The position numbers and the translations under genes were made by a program. Positions 10,656 through 19,756 of a stretch of DNA of 64,000 nt are shown here, one piece after another (the stretch's first letter is position 1; each line of letters begins with the position of its first letter). The notes beneath the pieces are model-generated. The model was not told the origin of the DNA. It saw only the letters and a list, made by a program, of their open reading frames with translations, and ran no database searches. The stretch spans positions 1 to 64,000 of the forward strand of contig CAZKQB010000008.1 of the NCBI GenBank assembly GCA_964554795.1. The letters run 5' to 3'. This DNA comes from SFHK01 sp964554795 (GTDB lineage Bacteria > Bacillota > Clostridia > Christensenellales > Aristaeellaceae).

Positions 10656-13600
10656 TTATTCCAGCAGCTCCATCAGATCTTCGCGGGACATCGTGAGCAG
10701 GCCGCCTCTCCCATCTCCCGCAGCCAGCTCCGCCAGCAGGCTCTTCTTCTCCTGCAGCTTCAGAATGTTTTCTTCGATGGTATCCTGTGCGATCAACCGA
10801 TATACCTGCACCTTTCGCGTCTGCCCGATGCGGTAGCAGCGGTCGGATGCCTGATTCTGCGCCGCCAGATTCCACCAAGGATCGTAATGAATCACCGTAT
10901 CCGCGCCAGTCAGATTCAGTCCCGTTCCACCCGCCTTCAACGAAATCAGGAAGACCGGCACTTCACCGTCATTGAAGCGACGTACAAACTCGGCGCGCTC
11001 CTTAAGCGGCGTATCGCCCTGCAGGGTAAAGGACGCAATGCCTGCCGCTTCCAGCGCCGCGCGGATGCGAGCCAGCATGCTCGTGAACTGGCTGAACACC
11101 AGCGTAGCGTGCCCGGCCTCCGCCAATTCCGCCACCATGCGCACGCATTCCTCTAACTTACAACTGCCTCCCTCGTAGTTCTCCACGCAAAGACCCGGGT
11201 CGCAGCACAGACGGCGCAGACGCGTCAGCATCGCAAGGATCCGCATCCGTCCCTCCTGACCGTCCGACGCCTCCACCTGCTTTTTCACGTCCCACGCATA
11301 GGCCATATACAGCTTTCGCTGCTCAGTCTCCATAGGGATTACACGCACCGTTTCCGTCTTCGGCGGAAGCTCAGTCAGAACCTCCTGTTTTGTGCGGCGG
11401 AGAATGAACGGCGCAATCAGTTTTTTCAGAAGCGCAGCTGCCCCATCGTCTCCATTTTTTGCCACAGGCGTTTCAATGCGCCTGCGGAATTCTTCATATT
11501 TATAAAGATATCCCGGCATCAGAAAATCGAAGATACTCCACAGCTCACTCAGACGATTCTCTATCGGCGTACCAGTCAGCGCAAGGCGCACGCTCGCATG
11601 GAGCTCTCGCGCCACGCGAGCTCCCTTCGTCTGATGATTCTTGATATACTGCGCCTCGTCCAGCACACAAGCGTAATACTCATTTTGGACATGTGCCTCC
11701 CCATCCCGGCGAAGCAGATCATAAGACGTTACCACAAGGTCGAATTCATTTGCGCATTGAATCTGTGCCCTGCGCTCTGCCGCCGTGCCGCCCAGAAGAC
11801 ATACGCGAAGCTCCGGCGTCCATTTTTCCGCCTCCGCGCCCCAGTTTAGCACCAGCGACGCCGGGCATACGATCAGCGATGGACGGCTTGCGCGCCCCTC
11901 CTGCTTCAGCGCCAGCAGATATGCCAGCACCTGCACCGTTTTGCCCAGACCCATGTCGTCGGCCAGGATCCCGCCGAAGCGATAGGCATCCAGTGTTCGC
12001 AGCCAGCGGTATCCCGCCTTTTGATAGCCGCGCAGCACGACTGCCAGCGAATCCGGCACATGAAAGTCACTATCCTCCACGGTGCGGAAATCCCGAATCA
12101 GCCGCCGGAAGCCGTCGTCACGTTCGAAGTTCAGCTTTCTTTCCTGCTTCAGCAGCCCATCCAGATACATGGCGCGCGACAGCGGAAGCGAAATCTCCGT
12201 CCGCTTCAATTCCTTCGCGCCCAATCCCAATCCGTGCGCCATACGTGCTACACCACTGAGATCGTCATCCTGCGCCGAAAGGAAGCGCCCGTCCTTCAGG
12301 CGGTAATAGCTGCGCTTTTCTCGCACGGCCTCCAGCAAGCCCTCCAGCTCCTCCGGGGGAAATTCCCCAGTATCCACATGCAGCCGAAGCACGCTTTCAC
12401 CCACCGACACACCAACCACTGCTGTCTGGCTGCGCTTCACACGCAGGCTTCGCACCCGGTCGGAAACCAGCACCTCGCCCGCCTCGGCCAGTCTCTCGCT
12501 TCCACCGGTGATGAAATCATAGATTCGCTTTTCGTTTTCAAGGACATATTGTCCATCATCCCGGCGATCAAAATGCTGCGCCAGCGCATTCAGCGCACGC
12601 GTCTCCCCGATCGTATCGCGCCGAATCGAGCGTACCCTTGCGCCCGCAGCAAGCTCCTGCTCGCCATACACAAACGCCGCCCGGGCCGTCAGACAGTTGC
12701 GGTCGGGCGCGTCGATGTAAAAGCGGGGCGTCATAGTCTCCGGCAGATAGTCCTCCAGCAGCTCGCCGCCGTCGATTTGCAGTTGGCCGCGGATTTTCGG
12801 ATACACCGCTCCGCAGAACTTTTCCATGCTCTTTTTGGTAAACGAAATATTCGATGTCCCGCACGCCTCCAGCAACGGAGCTACGCTCTTTTCATACTCT
12901 GCCGAAAGACGATAGAGACATCCGTCCATATAGAGATACCGATAACGCTCTCCCTGCAGCAGCCTGAACTTCTGCACAATGTGCATGTCCACCTGGCCAT
13001 TATACTCGCTTTTCTCAATTTTCAGTTCAACCCTCGGCACATCTTCGCGCAGAACACATCCGTCCACCTGTCCATCGGGCACAAACAGCGAAAATATCTC
13101 ATCCAGCAAATGTCCTTCAAGGTTCATTGCAGGCATTCGCCTGTAGTCTTCCCCTGCGCGAACGATCGCACTCAGGCAGCGCACCAGATGCGCGGAGCGC
13201 TCATCCAGCGCTTCATAATCGTGCTTCAGAGTCAGCTGCTTTCCGTAAACAACTGTGTCCTTCGTCCGAAATGCGTTTACAAACGCGCACACGTCCTTTA
13301 TAACATACTGCCGGGTTACACCCACCGTGAAGGAGACCTTCTCTACTTGGTAGTAGGGGCCCTCCAAAATATCCAGCTTCGGGTAGACCATTACGCTTCC
13401 CTGCGCGTTTACGCGCACCGACTCGTCGTACTTTTGCAGCAAAAGCTGAGCGCCCGGCGAGGTTGTCATAAGCTCCTTCGGCAGCGTGTCCTTGTCCCGA
13501 TAGGCAAACAGCAGCGCGCAGACATGCTCGCAACCGGCATTCTGGCCACATGTGCACTCATACCAGACTTCTCTTTCATTATGATCAATCGTCAGTTCAA

Positions 13601-13757
13601 CCTGATACTCCTTTTTATCCCGCACATAGCCAACCACATCGATAATCGGGAAACTTCTTGCATGGTTCAGCCACACGTTTCCCTGCCGGTATAGTTCAAA
13701 TCCCTTCATGACCAGCACTCGCGGAAAGCGCACCCAGACTCGTTCATTCAATTTCAT
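10656..13757 (-). CDS. SNF2-family DNA-dependent ATPase/helicase with N-terminal SWIM zinc finger
   Basis: The 1033-residue protein starts at 13757 (MKLNERVW), 14 bases inside the end of the upstream gene, which suggests translational coupling. A SWIM finger (C68-x-C70...C76-x-H78) is followed by a long SNF2-associated region. The SNF2 ATPase core has Walker A (DDMGLGKT, about residue 600), Walker B as DEAQ (about 699) and a helicase C-terminal half with QGDTPLKER, GGTGLNLTGAD and QASDRCYRIGQ. The family remodels protein-DNA or nucleic-acid complexes using ATP; the bacterial SWIM-SNF2 substrate is not established. Length and architecture are typical. Confidence 0.92.
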   Translation of the reverse strand: MKLNERVWVRFPRVLVMKGFELYRQGNVWLNHARSFPIIDVVGYVRDKKEYQVELTIDHNEREVWYECTCGQNAGCEHVCALLFAYRDKDTLPKELMTTSPGAQLLLQKYDESVRVNAQGSVMVYPKLDILEGPYYQVEKVSFTVGVTRQYVIKDVCAFVNAFRTKDTVVYGKQLTLKHDYEALDERSAHLVRCLSAIVRAGEDYRRMPAMNLEGHLLDEIFSLFVPDGQVDGCVLREDVPRVELKIEKSEYNGQVDMHIVQKFRLLQGERYRYLYMDGCLYRLSAEYEKSVAPLLEACGTSNISFTKKSMEKFCGAVYPKIRGQLQIDGGELLEDYLPETMTPRFYIDAPDRNCLTARAAFVYGEQELAAGARVRSIRRDTIGETRALNALAQHFDRRDDGQYVLENEKRIYDFITGGSERLAEAGEVLVSDRVRSLRVKRSQTAVVGVSVGESVLRLHVDTGEFPPEELEGLLEAVREKRSYYRLKDGRFLSAQDDDLSGVARMAHGLGLGAKELKRTEISLPLSRAMYLDGLLKQERKLNFERDDGFRRLIRDFRTVEDSDFHVPDSLAVVLRGYQKAGYRWLRTLDAYRFGGILADDMGLGKTVQVLAYLLALKQEGRASRPSLIVCPASLVLNWGAEAEKWTPELRVCLLGGTAAERRAQIQCANEFDLVVTSYDLLRRDGEAHVQNEYYACVLDEAQYIKNHQTKGARVARELHASVRLALTGTPIENRLSELWSIFDFLMPGYLYKYEEFRRRIETPVAKNGDDGAAALLKKLIAPFILRRTKQEVLTELPPKTETVRVIPMETEQRKLYMAYAWDVKKQVEASDGQEGRMRILAMLTRLRRLCCDPGLCVENYEGGSCKLEECVRMVAELAEAGHATLVFSQFTSMLARIRAALEAAGIASFTLQGDTPLKERAEFVRRFNDGEVPVFLISLKAGGTGLNLTGADTVIHYDPWWNLAAQNQASDRCYRIGQTRKVQVYRLIAQDTIEENILKLQEKKSLLAELAAGDGRGGLLTMSREDLMELLE

Positions 13758-16398
13758 TTTCCTGTTTCTCCATTGCCTTCTTGAGCGCCTGCTCCACCGC
13801 GCGTCCGTTTTTCCTCGCATTATTGCCGTCCAGCATGCGGCGAATGTCTGCATTCACGGCTTCCACCTCGCGCCGCAGCTCCGTCGCCGGTACACGCAAC
13901 GCACCGTTGCCCAGTATGATCAGCTGCTCCAGCCCGTCGCTGGTCGCCACACGCACACGGTTCCGCTTACCGATTTCATAAGTCGCCTTTTCGATATAGC
14001 TGTCCGCTGTCTCCGCCTCCGCCGTATATACGACGTCGATATTATTATGCTTCAGCACGCGTCCGGCATTGTTTGGCACGCGATAGGCATCAAAAACCAG
14101 AATGACGCGCTGCGACGTAAAGCCCTGATAATTGCTCAGAATATCCATCAGCAGAAGCCTTGCGCCCTCCAAATCGCTCTGCGCCCGTACCTTCAGCTCC
14201 GGCCATGCGTTCACAATGTTGTAGCCGTCCACCAGCAGATACTCCGGCGGTGCCGGCTGTTCTGAAGCCGTAACTGCCGGCACCCTCTGCGCAGGTGCTG
14301 TAACCGGACGCGCCTCAAAATCCCTTCGGCGCACCTGACCATAGGTGCGCTCAAAAATGCGCATCAGCTCCTCGTCCTCAGCGTGAATGTCCACGTGCCC
14401 GGCATGTAGTGCCGAGGCGGGCTCGTTCTGTGCCGATCGGCCGAACAGCTCCGTCTGTATGTGCATGCGAGCAGGCGCTTCGTTCCATTTCACGATCACG
14501 CCTGCGCCGTGCTGGCAGAACACGGAATCGGCGGGATTCCATGTATCCCGCTCCGGGTCATACCCAATGCGCGCAAGCACCAACTCAGCATTTCGGCAGG
14601 GCTCATAGCCGCCGGAGGTCAGGCTCACTCGGCCGCGGCCACGCGTATACGCTGCCACTTCGCGGGCATAGCCGCGCGCCTCAGCAACCGGTGCACGCCC
14701 CAGAAGCAGCACCTCGTCGTCCGCCCGCGCGGGCTCGCCAAACGAGCCGCCCATCTGCGTAAGGTCGCTCATCGCGCGCCCCAGACAGTCGGCAGGGATT
14801 TCCAGCCGTATGTCATACCATGGCTCCAGCAACTGGCTTTGTGCCTGCATCAGTCCTTGCCGCACAGCGCGATGTGTTGCCTGCCCAAAATCGCCGCCCT
14901 CCGTATGCTTCAGATGCGCGCGCCCCGCTATGAGCGTGATGCGAATATCCGTTACCGGCATGCCCGCAAGCACGCCTACAGGCTGCCTTTCCGTCAGATG
15001 CTTGAGAATCAGCCTCTGCCAATTGCGTTCCAGATTATCCTCCGGGCAGCGTGTATCCACCTCTACGCCGCTTCCGCGCGAACCCGGCTCAAGCAGAAGA
15101 TGCACCTCGGCATAATGCCGAAGCGGTTCATAATGACCCACACCCTCTACGGCGTTTAAAATCGTTTCTTTATACAGAATTCCACCCTCGTCAAAATGAA
15201 CCTTCATGCCAAACCGGTCGGCGAGCGCGCGCTTTAGAATCTCCTGCTGCACCTCGCCCATCAACGACACATGGATTTCGCGCAGCGTCTCATTCCATTG
15301 AACGCTCAATAGCGGGTCTTCCTCTTCCAGTATATGCATGCACGAAAGCAGCCTGTGCGGATCCACGTCTGGCGCAGGATACACGCGATACACGAAAACC
15401 GGCTCCAGCACAGGCGCCTCCGCATCCGCCTCTGCGCCCAGTCCCTCGCCGGCATAGGTCTCGTTCAGCCCCGTAACCGCGCATATACTGCCCGCCACGG
15501 CTTCGTCTACGCTTGTATATTTTGCGCCGGAATACAGGCGAATCTGGCTCACCTTTTCCTGCCACGCATCCCCGCTTCTTTTCGCTCCCGACAAGAGTGC
15601 GCGCACGCGCAGCGTACCGCCGGTCACTCGCAGATAGGTCAGCCGCGCGCCCTGCGGATCGCGGGCAATCTTGAATACCCGCGCGCCAAAGACCTCCGGT
15701 AAGCCCTTTTCCGGCAGGAGGTTTACGAGCGCATCCAGCAACACATCCACCCCGTCTCCGCGAAGCGCCGCGCCAAAAATACACGGAAACAGCCTGCGCT
15801 CGGCTACAAGCCGTGCAAGCCTTTCCGTTCCGATTTTTCCCGTTTCCAGATATTCGTTCAGCGCATCTTCATCCGTGACGGCGGCATGCTCATAGCCGTC
15901 CGGCGCTGAGAGCTCCACGCAGGCATCCCCAAAGCGTTCGCGCAGCTCACTCATACGCGCATCCTTGTCTACGCCCGGCTGATCCATCTTGTTGATAAAC
16001 AGAAATACCGGAAGACCATGCGCCTCCAGCAGCTTCCAAAGCGTCAGCGTGTGACCCTGTATACCATCCGCGCCGCTGATGACCAGCACTACACAATCCA
16101 GAACATCAAGCACGCGCTCTGCTTCCGCCGAGAAGTCCACGTGCCCCGGCGTATCCATCAGCGTAATCTCCCGATTTTTCCACGAAAGTCGCGCCTGTTT
16201 GGAGAAAATGGTAATCCCCCGTTCACGCTCCTGCTGATCGGTATCCAAAAACGCATCCCGATGATCCACGCGTCCCTGCCTGCGCAGCTGACCACTCACA
16301 TACAAAAGCGCCTCAGACAGCGTGGTCTTCCCCGCATCCACATGCGCCATAAGCCCACAAACCAAGGGAGCCTTTGCCATATTCTGTTTCTCGGGCAT
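13744..16398 (-). CDS. TetM/EF-G-type ribosomal GTPase fused to a C-terminal NYN (YacP/Rae1-like) nuclease domain
   Basis: Residues 1-~700 form a translational GTPase of the ribosome-protection type: P-loop AHVDAGKT (18-25), RGITI (60-64), DTPGH (82-86), NKMD (136-139), then EF-G-like domains. After a Pro/Ala-rich linker, residues 719-884 form an NYN domain beginning EYLLVDGYNIVNAWP, with conserved acidic residues at about D724, D770, D799 and D821. That is the pattern of B. subtilis YacP/Rae1, an endoribonuclease acting in the ribosomal A site. The start at 16398 follows a GGGGGA site. Two good promoters lie upstream, and no transfer or Tn916-type genes lie nearby, so this is probably a chromosomal stress or ribosome-rescue factor rather than acquired tetracycline resistance. 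The fusion is seen directly; the combined function is inferred. Confidence 0.88.
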   Translation of the reverse strand: MPEKQNMAKAPLVCGLMAHVDAGKTTLSEALLYVSGQLRRQGRVDHRDAFLDTDQQERERGITIFSKQARLSWKNREITLMDTPGHVDFSAEAERVLDVLDCVVLVISGADGIQGHTLTLWKLLEAHGLPVFLFINKMDQPGVDKDARMSELRERFGDACVELSAPDGYEHAAVTDEDALNEYLETGKIGTERLARLVAERRLFPCIFGAALRGDGVDVLLDALVNLLPEKGLPEVFGARVFKIARDPQGARLTYLRVTGGTLRVRALLSGAKRSGDAWQEKVSQIRLYSGAKYTSVDEAVAGSICAVTGLNETYAGEGLGAEADAEAPVLEPVFVYRVYPAPDVDPHRLLSCMHILEEEDPLLSVQWNETLREIHVSLMGEVQQEILKRALADRFGMKVHFDEGGILYKETILNAVEGVGHYEPLRHYAEVHLLLEPGSRGSGVEVDTRCPEDNLERNWQRLILKHLTERQPVGVLAGMPVTDIRITLIAGRAHLKHTEGGDFGQATHRAVRQGLMQAQSQLLEPWYDIRLEIPADCLGRAMSDLTQMGGSFGEPARADDEVLLLGRAPVAEARGYAREVAAYTRGRGRVSLTSGGYEPCRNAELVLARIGYDPERDTWNPADSVFCQHGAGVIVKWNEAPARMHIQTELFGRSAQNEPASALHAGHVDIHAEDEELMRIFERTYGQVRRRDFEARPVTAPAQRVPAVTASEQPAPPEYLLVDGYNIVNAWPELKVRAQSDLEGARLLLMDILSNYQGFTSQRVILVFDAYRVPNNAGRVLKHNNIDVVYTAEAETADSYIEKATYEIGKRNRVRVATSDGLEQLIILGNGALRVPATELRREVEAVNADIRRMLDGNNARKNGRAVEQALKKAMEKQENEIE

Positions 16399-16443
16399 AA
16401 AAATCCCCCTTTTGTGGAAATGATGCCTATCGTCTCCCCGATG

Positions 16444-16472
16444 ATTATATCACAAAAAGCGAAGATATCCAA
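16444..16472 (-). promoter_or_regulatory. Promoter P1 of the GTPase-NYN gene (extended -10)
   Basis: On the minus strand TGATATAAT is an extended -10, with a weak -35 (TTGGAT) 17 bases upstream. It lies about 45 bases before the start codon. Confidence 0.55.
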
Positions 16473-16498
16473 TAAGCCAAGGAGACGCTTCCCATTTC

Positions 16499-16527
16499 AT
16501 CATAGCATATCGTTTCTTCCCTTGCAA
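16499..16527 (-). promoter_or_regulatory. Promoter P2 of the GTPase-NYN gene
   Basis: TTGCAA and TATGAT are separated by exactly 17 bases on the minus strand, just downstream of the preceding terminator. Confidence 0.55.
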
Positions 16528-16561
16528 CCTCTTTTTGACATTTGCGCCGTCCGCGCAGCAT

Positions 16562-16587
16562 AAAAAAGCTCCCGCGATTGCGGGAGC
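16562..16587 (-). terminator. Rho-independent terminator after the LTA-synthase-like gene
   Basis: An 8-bp GC-rich stem (GCTCCCGC/GCGGGAGC) with a 4-nt loop is followed by six U on the minus strand, 18 bases past the stop at 16605. Confidence 0.9.
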
Positions 16588-16604
16588 CGCCCTCTTCAGG
16601 TCCG

Positions 16605-18767
16605 TCAGTCATCGTACTCCACTGGCCTCAGGCCTTCGCAGACAGTTTCCTGCGTACGGCTGAGCTCAATTCCCTCATCGGAAATCTGCGCGACCGCCAA
16701 CAGGCTTCCGTCCTCTGGGATGAAATCGGGCACGATAATCAGTGTCTCATCGACCGGCACGGTATCGTATGCCTTATCGTCCACGTACACGCGGGAAGCA
16801 TAGGTCAGCCCCTCGCCGTGCACAAATAGGTTTCCGAACCGGTTTTCAAGGCTGGTTACGCAAATGGGTGTCAATCCCATCGTGAAGCTCTCGTCATAGG
16901 CATGCTTCGCGCTCTCATACACATAGCGCTTTCCGTACAGCATGTCATACTCCAGTATTTCCAGATTGCGCATGTAGTTTTCGCTACCCATTTCGCGCTG
17001 GTGGAAGCGCACCATTACGCCTGTGTCAATCTTTGCCAGTTCAAGCACATACGCACCCAACTGATAGGCCTCGAGATCGAGGCTCTCGCCGTCCAGCTCA
17101 TAGTTTGCCCAGATGACGTAGGGCGTCTTATACATATCCCCTGTCGTCAGATCATCCTCCGTCAGGCTCAGGCCAGGCAGATGGTCGCCGAAGAACACGA
17201 TGATCGTATTTTCATCGTAATTTTCAAACGCCTCCACCAGATCGCCTACGAACTGATCCGTTTCCACCATCTGTGAAAGGTAATACTCAAAGATGCTCTT
17301 CTCGCGCTCCGATTTTGCGCCCTCCACGATAACGACCGGCTCCATATCCGACGGCAACGGAATATACGCGCCATGCGTCTGCATCGTGACGGTATACACA
17401 AAATCACGTCCCTCGGTCTGACTCACAGCCTTCAGAATCTCGTCCGTCAGAATATTGTCCTTGCACCATCCCTTGGGATTCAGCTCGTATCCATTCATGT
17501 ATTCCTTAGAATGGAAGCAGTTGAAGCCCATGTTCTTGTAAATGGTGTTGCGGTAATAGAACGAACCCGTGTAGTTATGCACGCCCGTGGCCGTATACTT
17601 GAGCGCACGCAGATCGGTAGCCAGCGTTTCCAGCGCTTCCTTGCGCAGGATGGAGTAATACGGGAATTCGCCCGCGCCGAAAAAATCCAGCGAGCAGCCG
17701 GTGAGCACCTCAAACTCGGTATTCGCCGTTCCGCCGGAAACGGTGGGAACGGATAAATAGCCACCAATGCCATTTTCCTGCAGGCTGCGGAAATTGGGAA
17801 TCGGATCCTCCGACAGTGTGACCGTCTTTACCGTCATCGGATCAAAGAATGATTCAAGCTGCACAAACAGGATATTCGGCCGCTCGCCGTCCTCCTGCTC
17901 AAACGCGCCGCCGCGCAGAATCTCGCGAATGGACCCAACCGCATCGCGGGTGTATCCCTCCGGCTCGCTGTTGAAATCGCCGGTACGCACCGACTCGATA
18001 AACTCATCAAGCGGACGCAGGGAATGCTTTTCCTCCTCTTCGTCCACGTCGATGTCGATATCCAGCGTATCCGCAATGCTCGCAACCTCCTCAGGCGAAT
18101 AGTCCGCCGGCTTTTCAATTCCAACATTGAAGAAGCTGTAACAGAGGCAGTACGGAAAGCCATACTTCTTATAGGATCCATACAGATCCGGCTTCAGATT
18201 GCGCGAAATGATGCCGCTTGGCCGGGTAAACAGCACAAGCGTATAAATAAGGAAGGCCATCGCAAACAGGCAGGCGCGCAGAATGCCACGCTGTCCCTCC
18301 TTCCGGTATCTGGGCGACCGTATTGCCAAGACCACAAGCCCGGCAATCACGCCCGCAACCAGAGCGAAGATCAGCACAATCTGCCAGATTTCGAAATAGA
18401 CCGGCATCATCATGATGGCTTCCAGTCCCATCTGCAGGTCGACTGCCGTCAGCGGGTAGTTGTTTCGAAAGCCCAGCAGTATGCAGTCTGCAATGCCGAA
18501 GGCCAGCCATAAAACCGTAACCAGCGTCGTACTGAACACTTTTTTGCGAAACAGCATCGCAATCGCCAGCGTCACGCTTACAATCGAACAGCCAAACAGG
18601 AACAGGAGCGGGCTCTGGTACACAAACCGGCACGCATCCATGAAGTCGCGCCGCGACAGGATTTCCAAAATAAACGTCAGTAGAAGCGATTCGCTAATCA
18701 CAAACAGTGACGGCGGTATCATCGCCTTTTTTCCAACGCCCTGTCGCATGCTATCCGTCCGTTTCAT
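16605..18767 (-). CDS. LTA-synthase-family membrane sulfatase-fold phosphoglycerol transferase
   Basis: The 720-residue protein has about five N-terminal membrane segments (roughly residues 18-200), an acidic linker (DIDIDVDEEEE), then an extracellular alkaline-phosphatase/sulfatase-fold domain. Visible marks are NILFVQLESFFD, GGTANTEFEVLTG (the catalytic-threonine region), THGAY and FGDHLPGL (metal ligands). A C-terminal Ig/IPT-like segment follows (about 640-720). Family members transfer glycerophosphate from phosphatidylglycerol to lipoteichoic acid or similar polymers, with Mn2+. The gene overlaps the preceding reductase gene by 4 bases (ATGA) and is followed by a strong terminator, so it ends the operon. 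The exact polymer product is unknown. Confidence 0.88.
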   Translation of the reverse strand: MKRTDSMRQGVGKKAMIPPSLFVISESLLLTFILEILSRRDFMDACRFVYQSPLLFLFGCSIVSVTLAIAMLFRKKVFSTTLVTVLWLAFGIADCILLGFRNNYPLTAVDLQMGLEAIMMMPVYFEIWQIVLIFALVAGVIAGLVVLAIRSPRYRKEGQRGILRACLFAMAFLIYTLVLFTRPSGIISRNLKPDLYGSYKKYGFPYCLCYSFFNVGIEKPADYSPEEVASIADTLDIDIDVDEEEEKHSLRPLDEFIESVRTGDFNSEPEGYTRDAVGSIREILRGGAFEQEDGERPNILFVQLESFFDPMTVKTVTLSEDPIPNFRSLQENGIGGYLSVPTVSGGTANTEFEVLTGCSLDFFGAGEFPYYSILRKEALETLATDLRALKYTATGVHNYTGSFYYRNTIYKNMGFNCFHSKEYMNGYELNPKGWCKDNILTDEILKAVSQTEGRDFVYTVTMQTHGAYIPLPSDMEPVVIVEGAKSEREKSIFEYYLSQMVETDQFVGDLVEAFENYDENTIIVFFGDHLPGLSLTEDDLTTGDMYKTPYVIWANYELDGESLDLEAYQLGAYVLELAKIDTGVMVRFHQREMGSENYMRNLEILEYDMLYGKRYVYESAKHAYDESFTMGLTPICVTSLENRFGNLFVHGEGLTYASRVYVDDKAYDTVPVDETLIIVPDFIPEDGSLLAVAQISDEGIELSRTQETVCEGLRPVEYDD

Positions 18768-19627
18768 TTCTTTCCTCCGTTTTCAGCTGCGGCCGCGTAG
18801 GCAGCCGCGCTTAATCCCGCCGTTGCTCCCTCGCCGACCGCCTTCGCAATCTGGTACGGCGCGCCGGTCAGGTCTCCAGCGGCAAATACGCCGGGAAGAT
18901 TGGTGGCAAGCTGCCGGTCTACGACCACGCGTCCGTCCTCGGTTTCAAGCCCCGGAACGAGCACACCGGGTAACATAGCGCTTCTGAGCACAAACGCACC
19001 GTCTGCCGCATAGCTTACCCCGTCCGTTTCAAGAACAACTCCCCGTTCTGCCTGCACAAAGCGCCGGGGCTTCACGCCCTCCACCATCTTCACGCCCTCA
19101 GGCGCGCGGACACCCTTTTTCATAACAAGACACGTGACGTCCGAAAACTCCGAAAGGTATCGGATTTCCTCCTCCGCATCCGCATCGTACGCCAGCACAA
19201 GCACCGTTCTATCCTTATACAGTCGTCCGTCGCAGGTAGCGCAATAGCTCACGCCGCGCCCCAGCAATTCAACCTCTCCCTCAACGGGCTTAAACGCAGT
19301 CACTCCGGTTGCAAGCACTACGCTCCTCGCTTCCCACATTTCCACGCCGCTCGTCAGCGCATAAAAATCGCCCATCGGATACACGTGATCCACGTATTTC
19401 CGCTCCACGGCAATGTCCTGCGCCTCTAAATGCCGATGGAACGCCGTTGCCAGCGCCGCGCCCCCGATTTCCGGTAAGCCCGGGTAGTTGGCAATTTTCT
19501 GCGCGCTCTCAAGCTTTCGTGAAACCTCCGTCGCGCCCAGAAGAAGCAGCGAACGGTTTCTTTGCCTGACATTAATAGCCGCGGCAACGCCCGCCGGGCC
19601 TGCGCCGATAATTGCGACGTCCAGCAT
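18764..19627 (-). CDS. Thioredoxin-reductase-like flavoprotein without the NADPH-binding motif
   Basis: The 287 residues hold the FAD motif GAGPAG (8-13), the redox CATC (129-132) and the C-terminal FAD motif VFAAGDLTG, as in low-molecular-weight thioredoxin reductases. The stretch that normally reads GGGxxA...HRR is here AYDADAEEE (about 146-154) and MKKGVRA, so the glycine-rich NADPH loop and the arginines that bind the 2'-phosphate are missing. Ferredoxin-dependent flavin thioredoxin reductases of clostridia show this same loss, so ferredoxin or another donor is likely. The start follows AAGGAG. It overlaps the LTA-synthase-like gene by 4 bases. Confidence 0.85.
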   Translation of the reverse strand: MLDVAIIGAGPAGVAAAINVRQRNRSLLLLGATEVSRKLESAQKIANYPGLPEIGGAALATAFHRHLEAQDIAVERKYVDHVYPMGDFYALTSGVEMWEARSVVLATGVTAFKPVEGEVELLGRGVSYCATCDGRLYKDRTVLVLAYDADAEEEIRYLSEFSDVTCLVMKKGVRAPEGVKMVEGVKPRRFVQAERGVVLETDGVSYAADGAFVLRSAMLPGVLVPGLETEDGRVVVDRQLATNLPGVFAAGDLTGAPYQIAKAVGEGATAGLSAAAYAAAAENGGKK

Positions 19628-19662
19628 ATCGAAGTCTCCTTATAAAACGATTTCAGGCGGAC

Positions 19663-19726
19663 ATGCTCTTTTGCCTCGCATTCCGCCCAAAGAGCATCCG
19701 TGCGGGAAAGCCACCGCTTTCCCGCA
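19663..19726. repeat. Two adjacent stem-loops between the corrinoid protein and reductase genes
   Basis: The first has 9-bp arms at 19663-19671 and 19689-19697. The second has 11-bp arms at 19701-19711 and 19716-19726 with a 4-nt loop. Neither is followed by a U-run on the minus strand, so they could be processing or attenuation signals inside the transcript rather than a full terminator. Confidence 0.55.
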
Positions 19727-19756
19727 CCGGATTCCGGCTTTACCCTCGCCGTTATT

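Noticed and set aside
12021..13694. 557-codon plus-strand frame opposite the SNF2 gene
   Set aside because: Antisense shadow of a clearly conserved helicase gene; no protein features.
13744..16398. Tetracycline resistance gene tet(M)-like
   Set aside because: The GTPase part is TetM-like, but the NYN fusion, the operon with a SNF2 gene and the absence of Tn916-type genes do not support acquired resistance.
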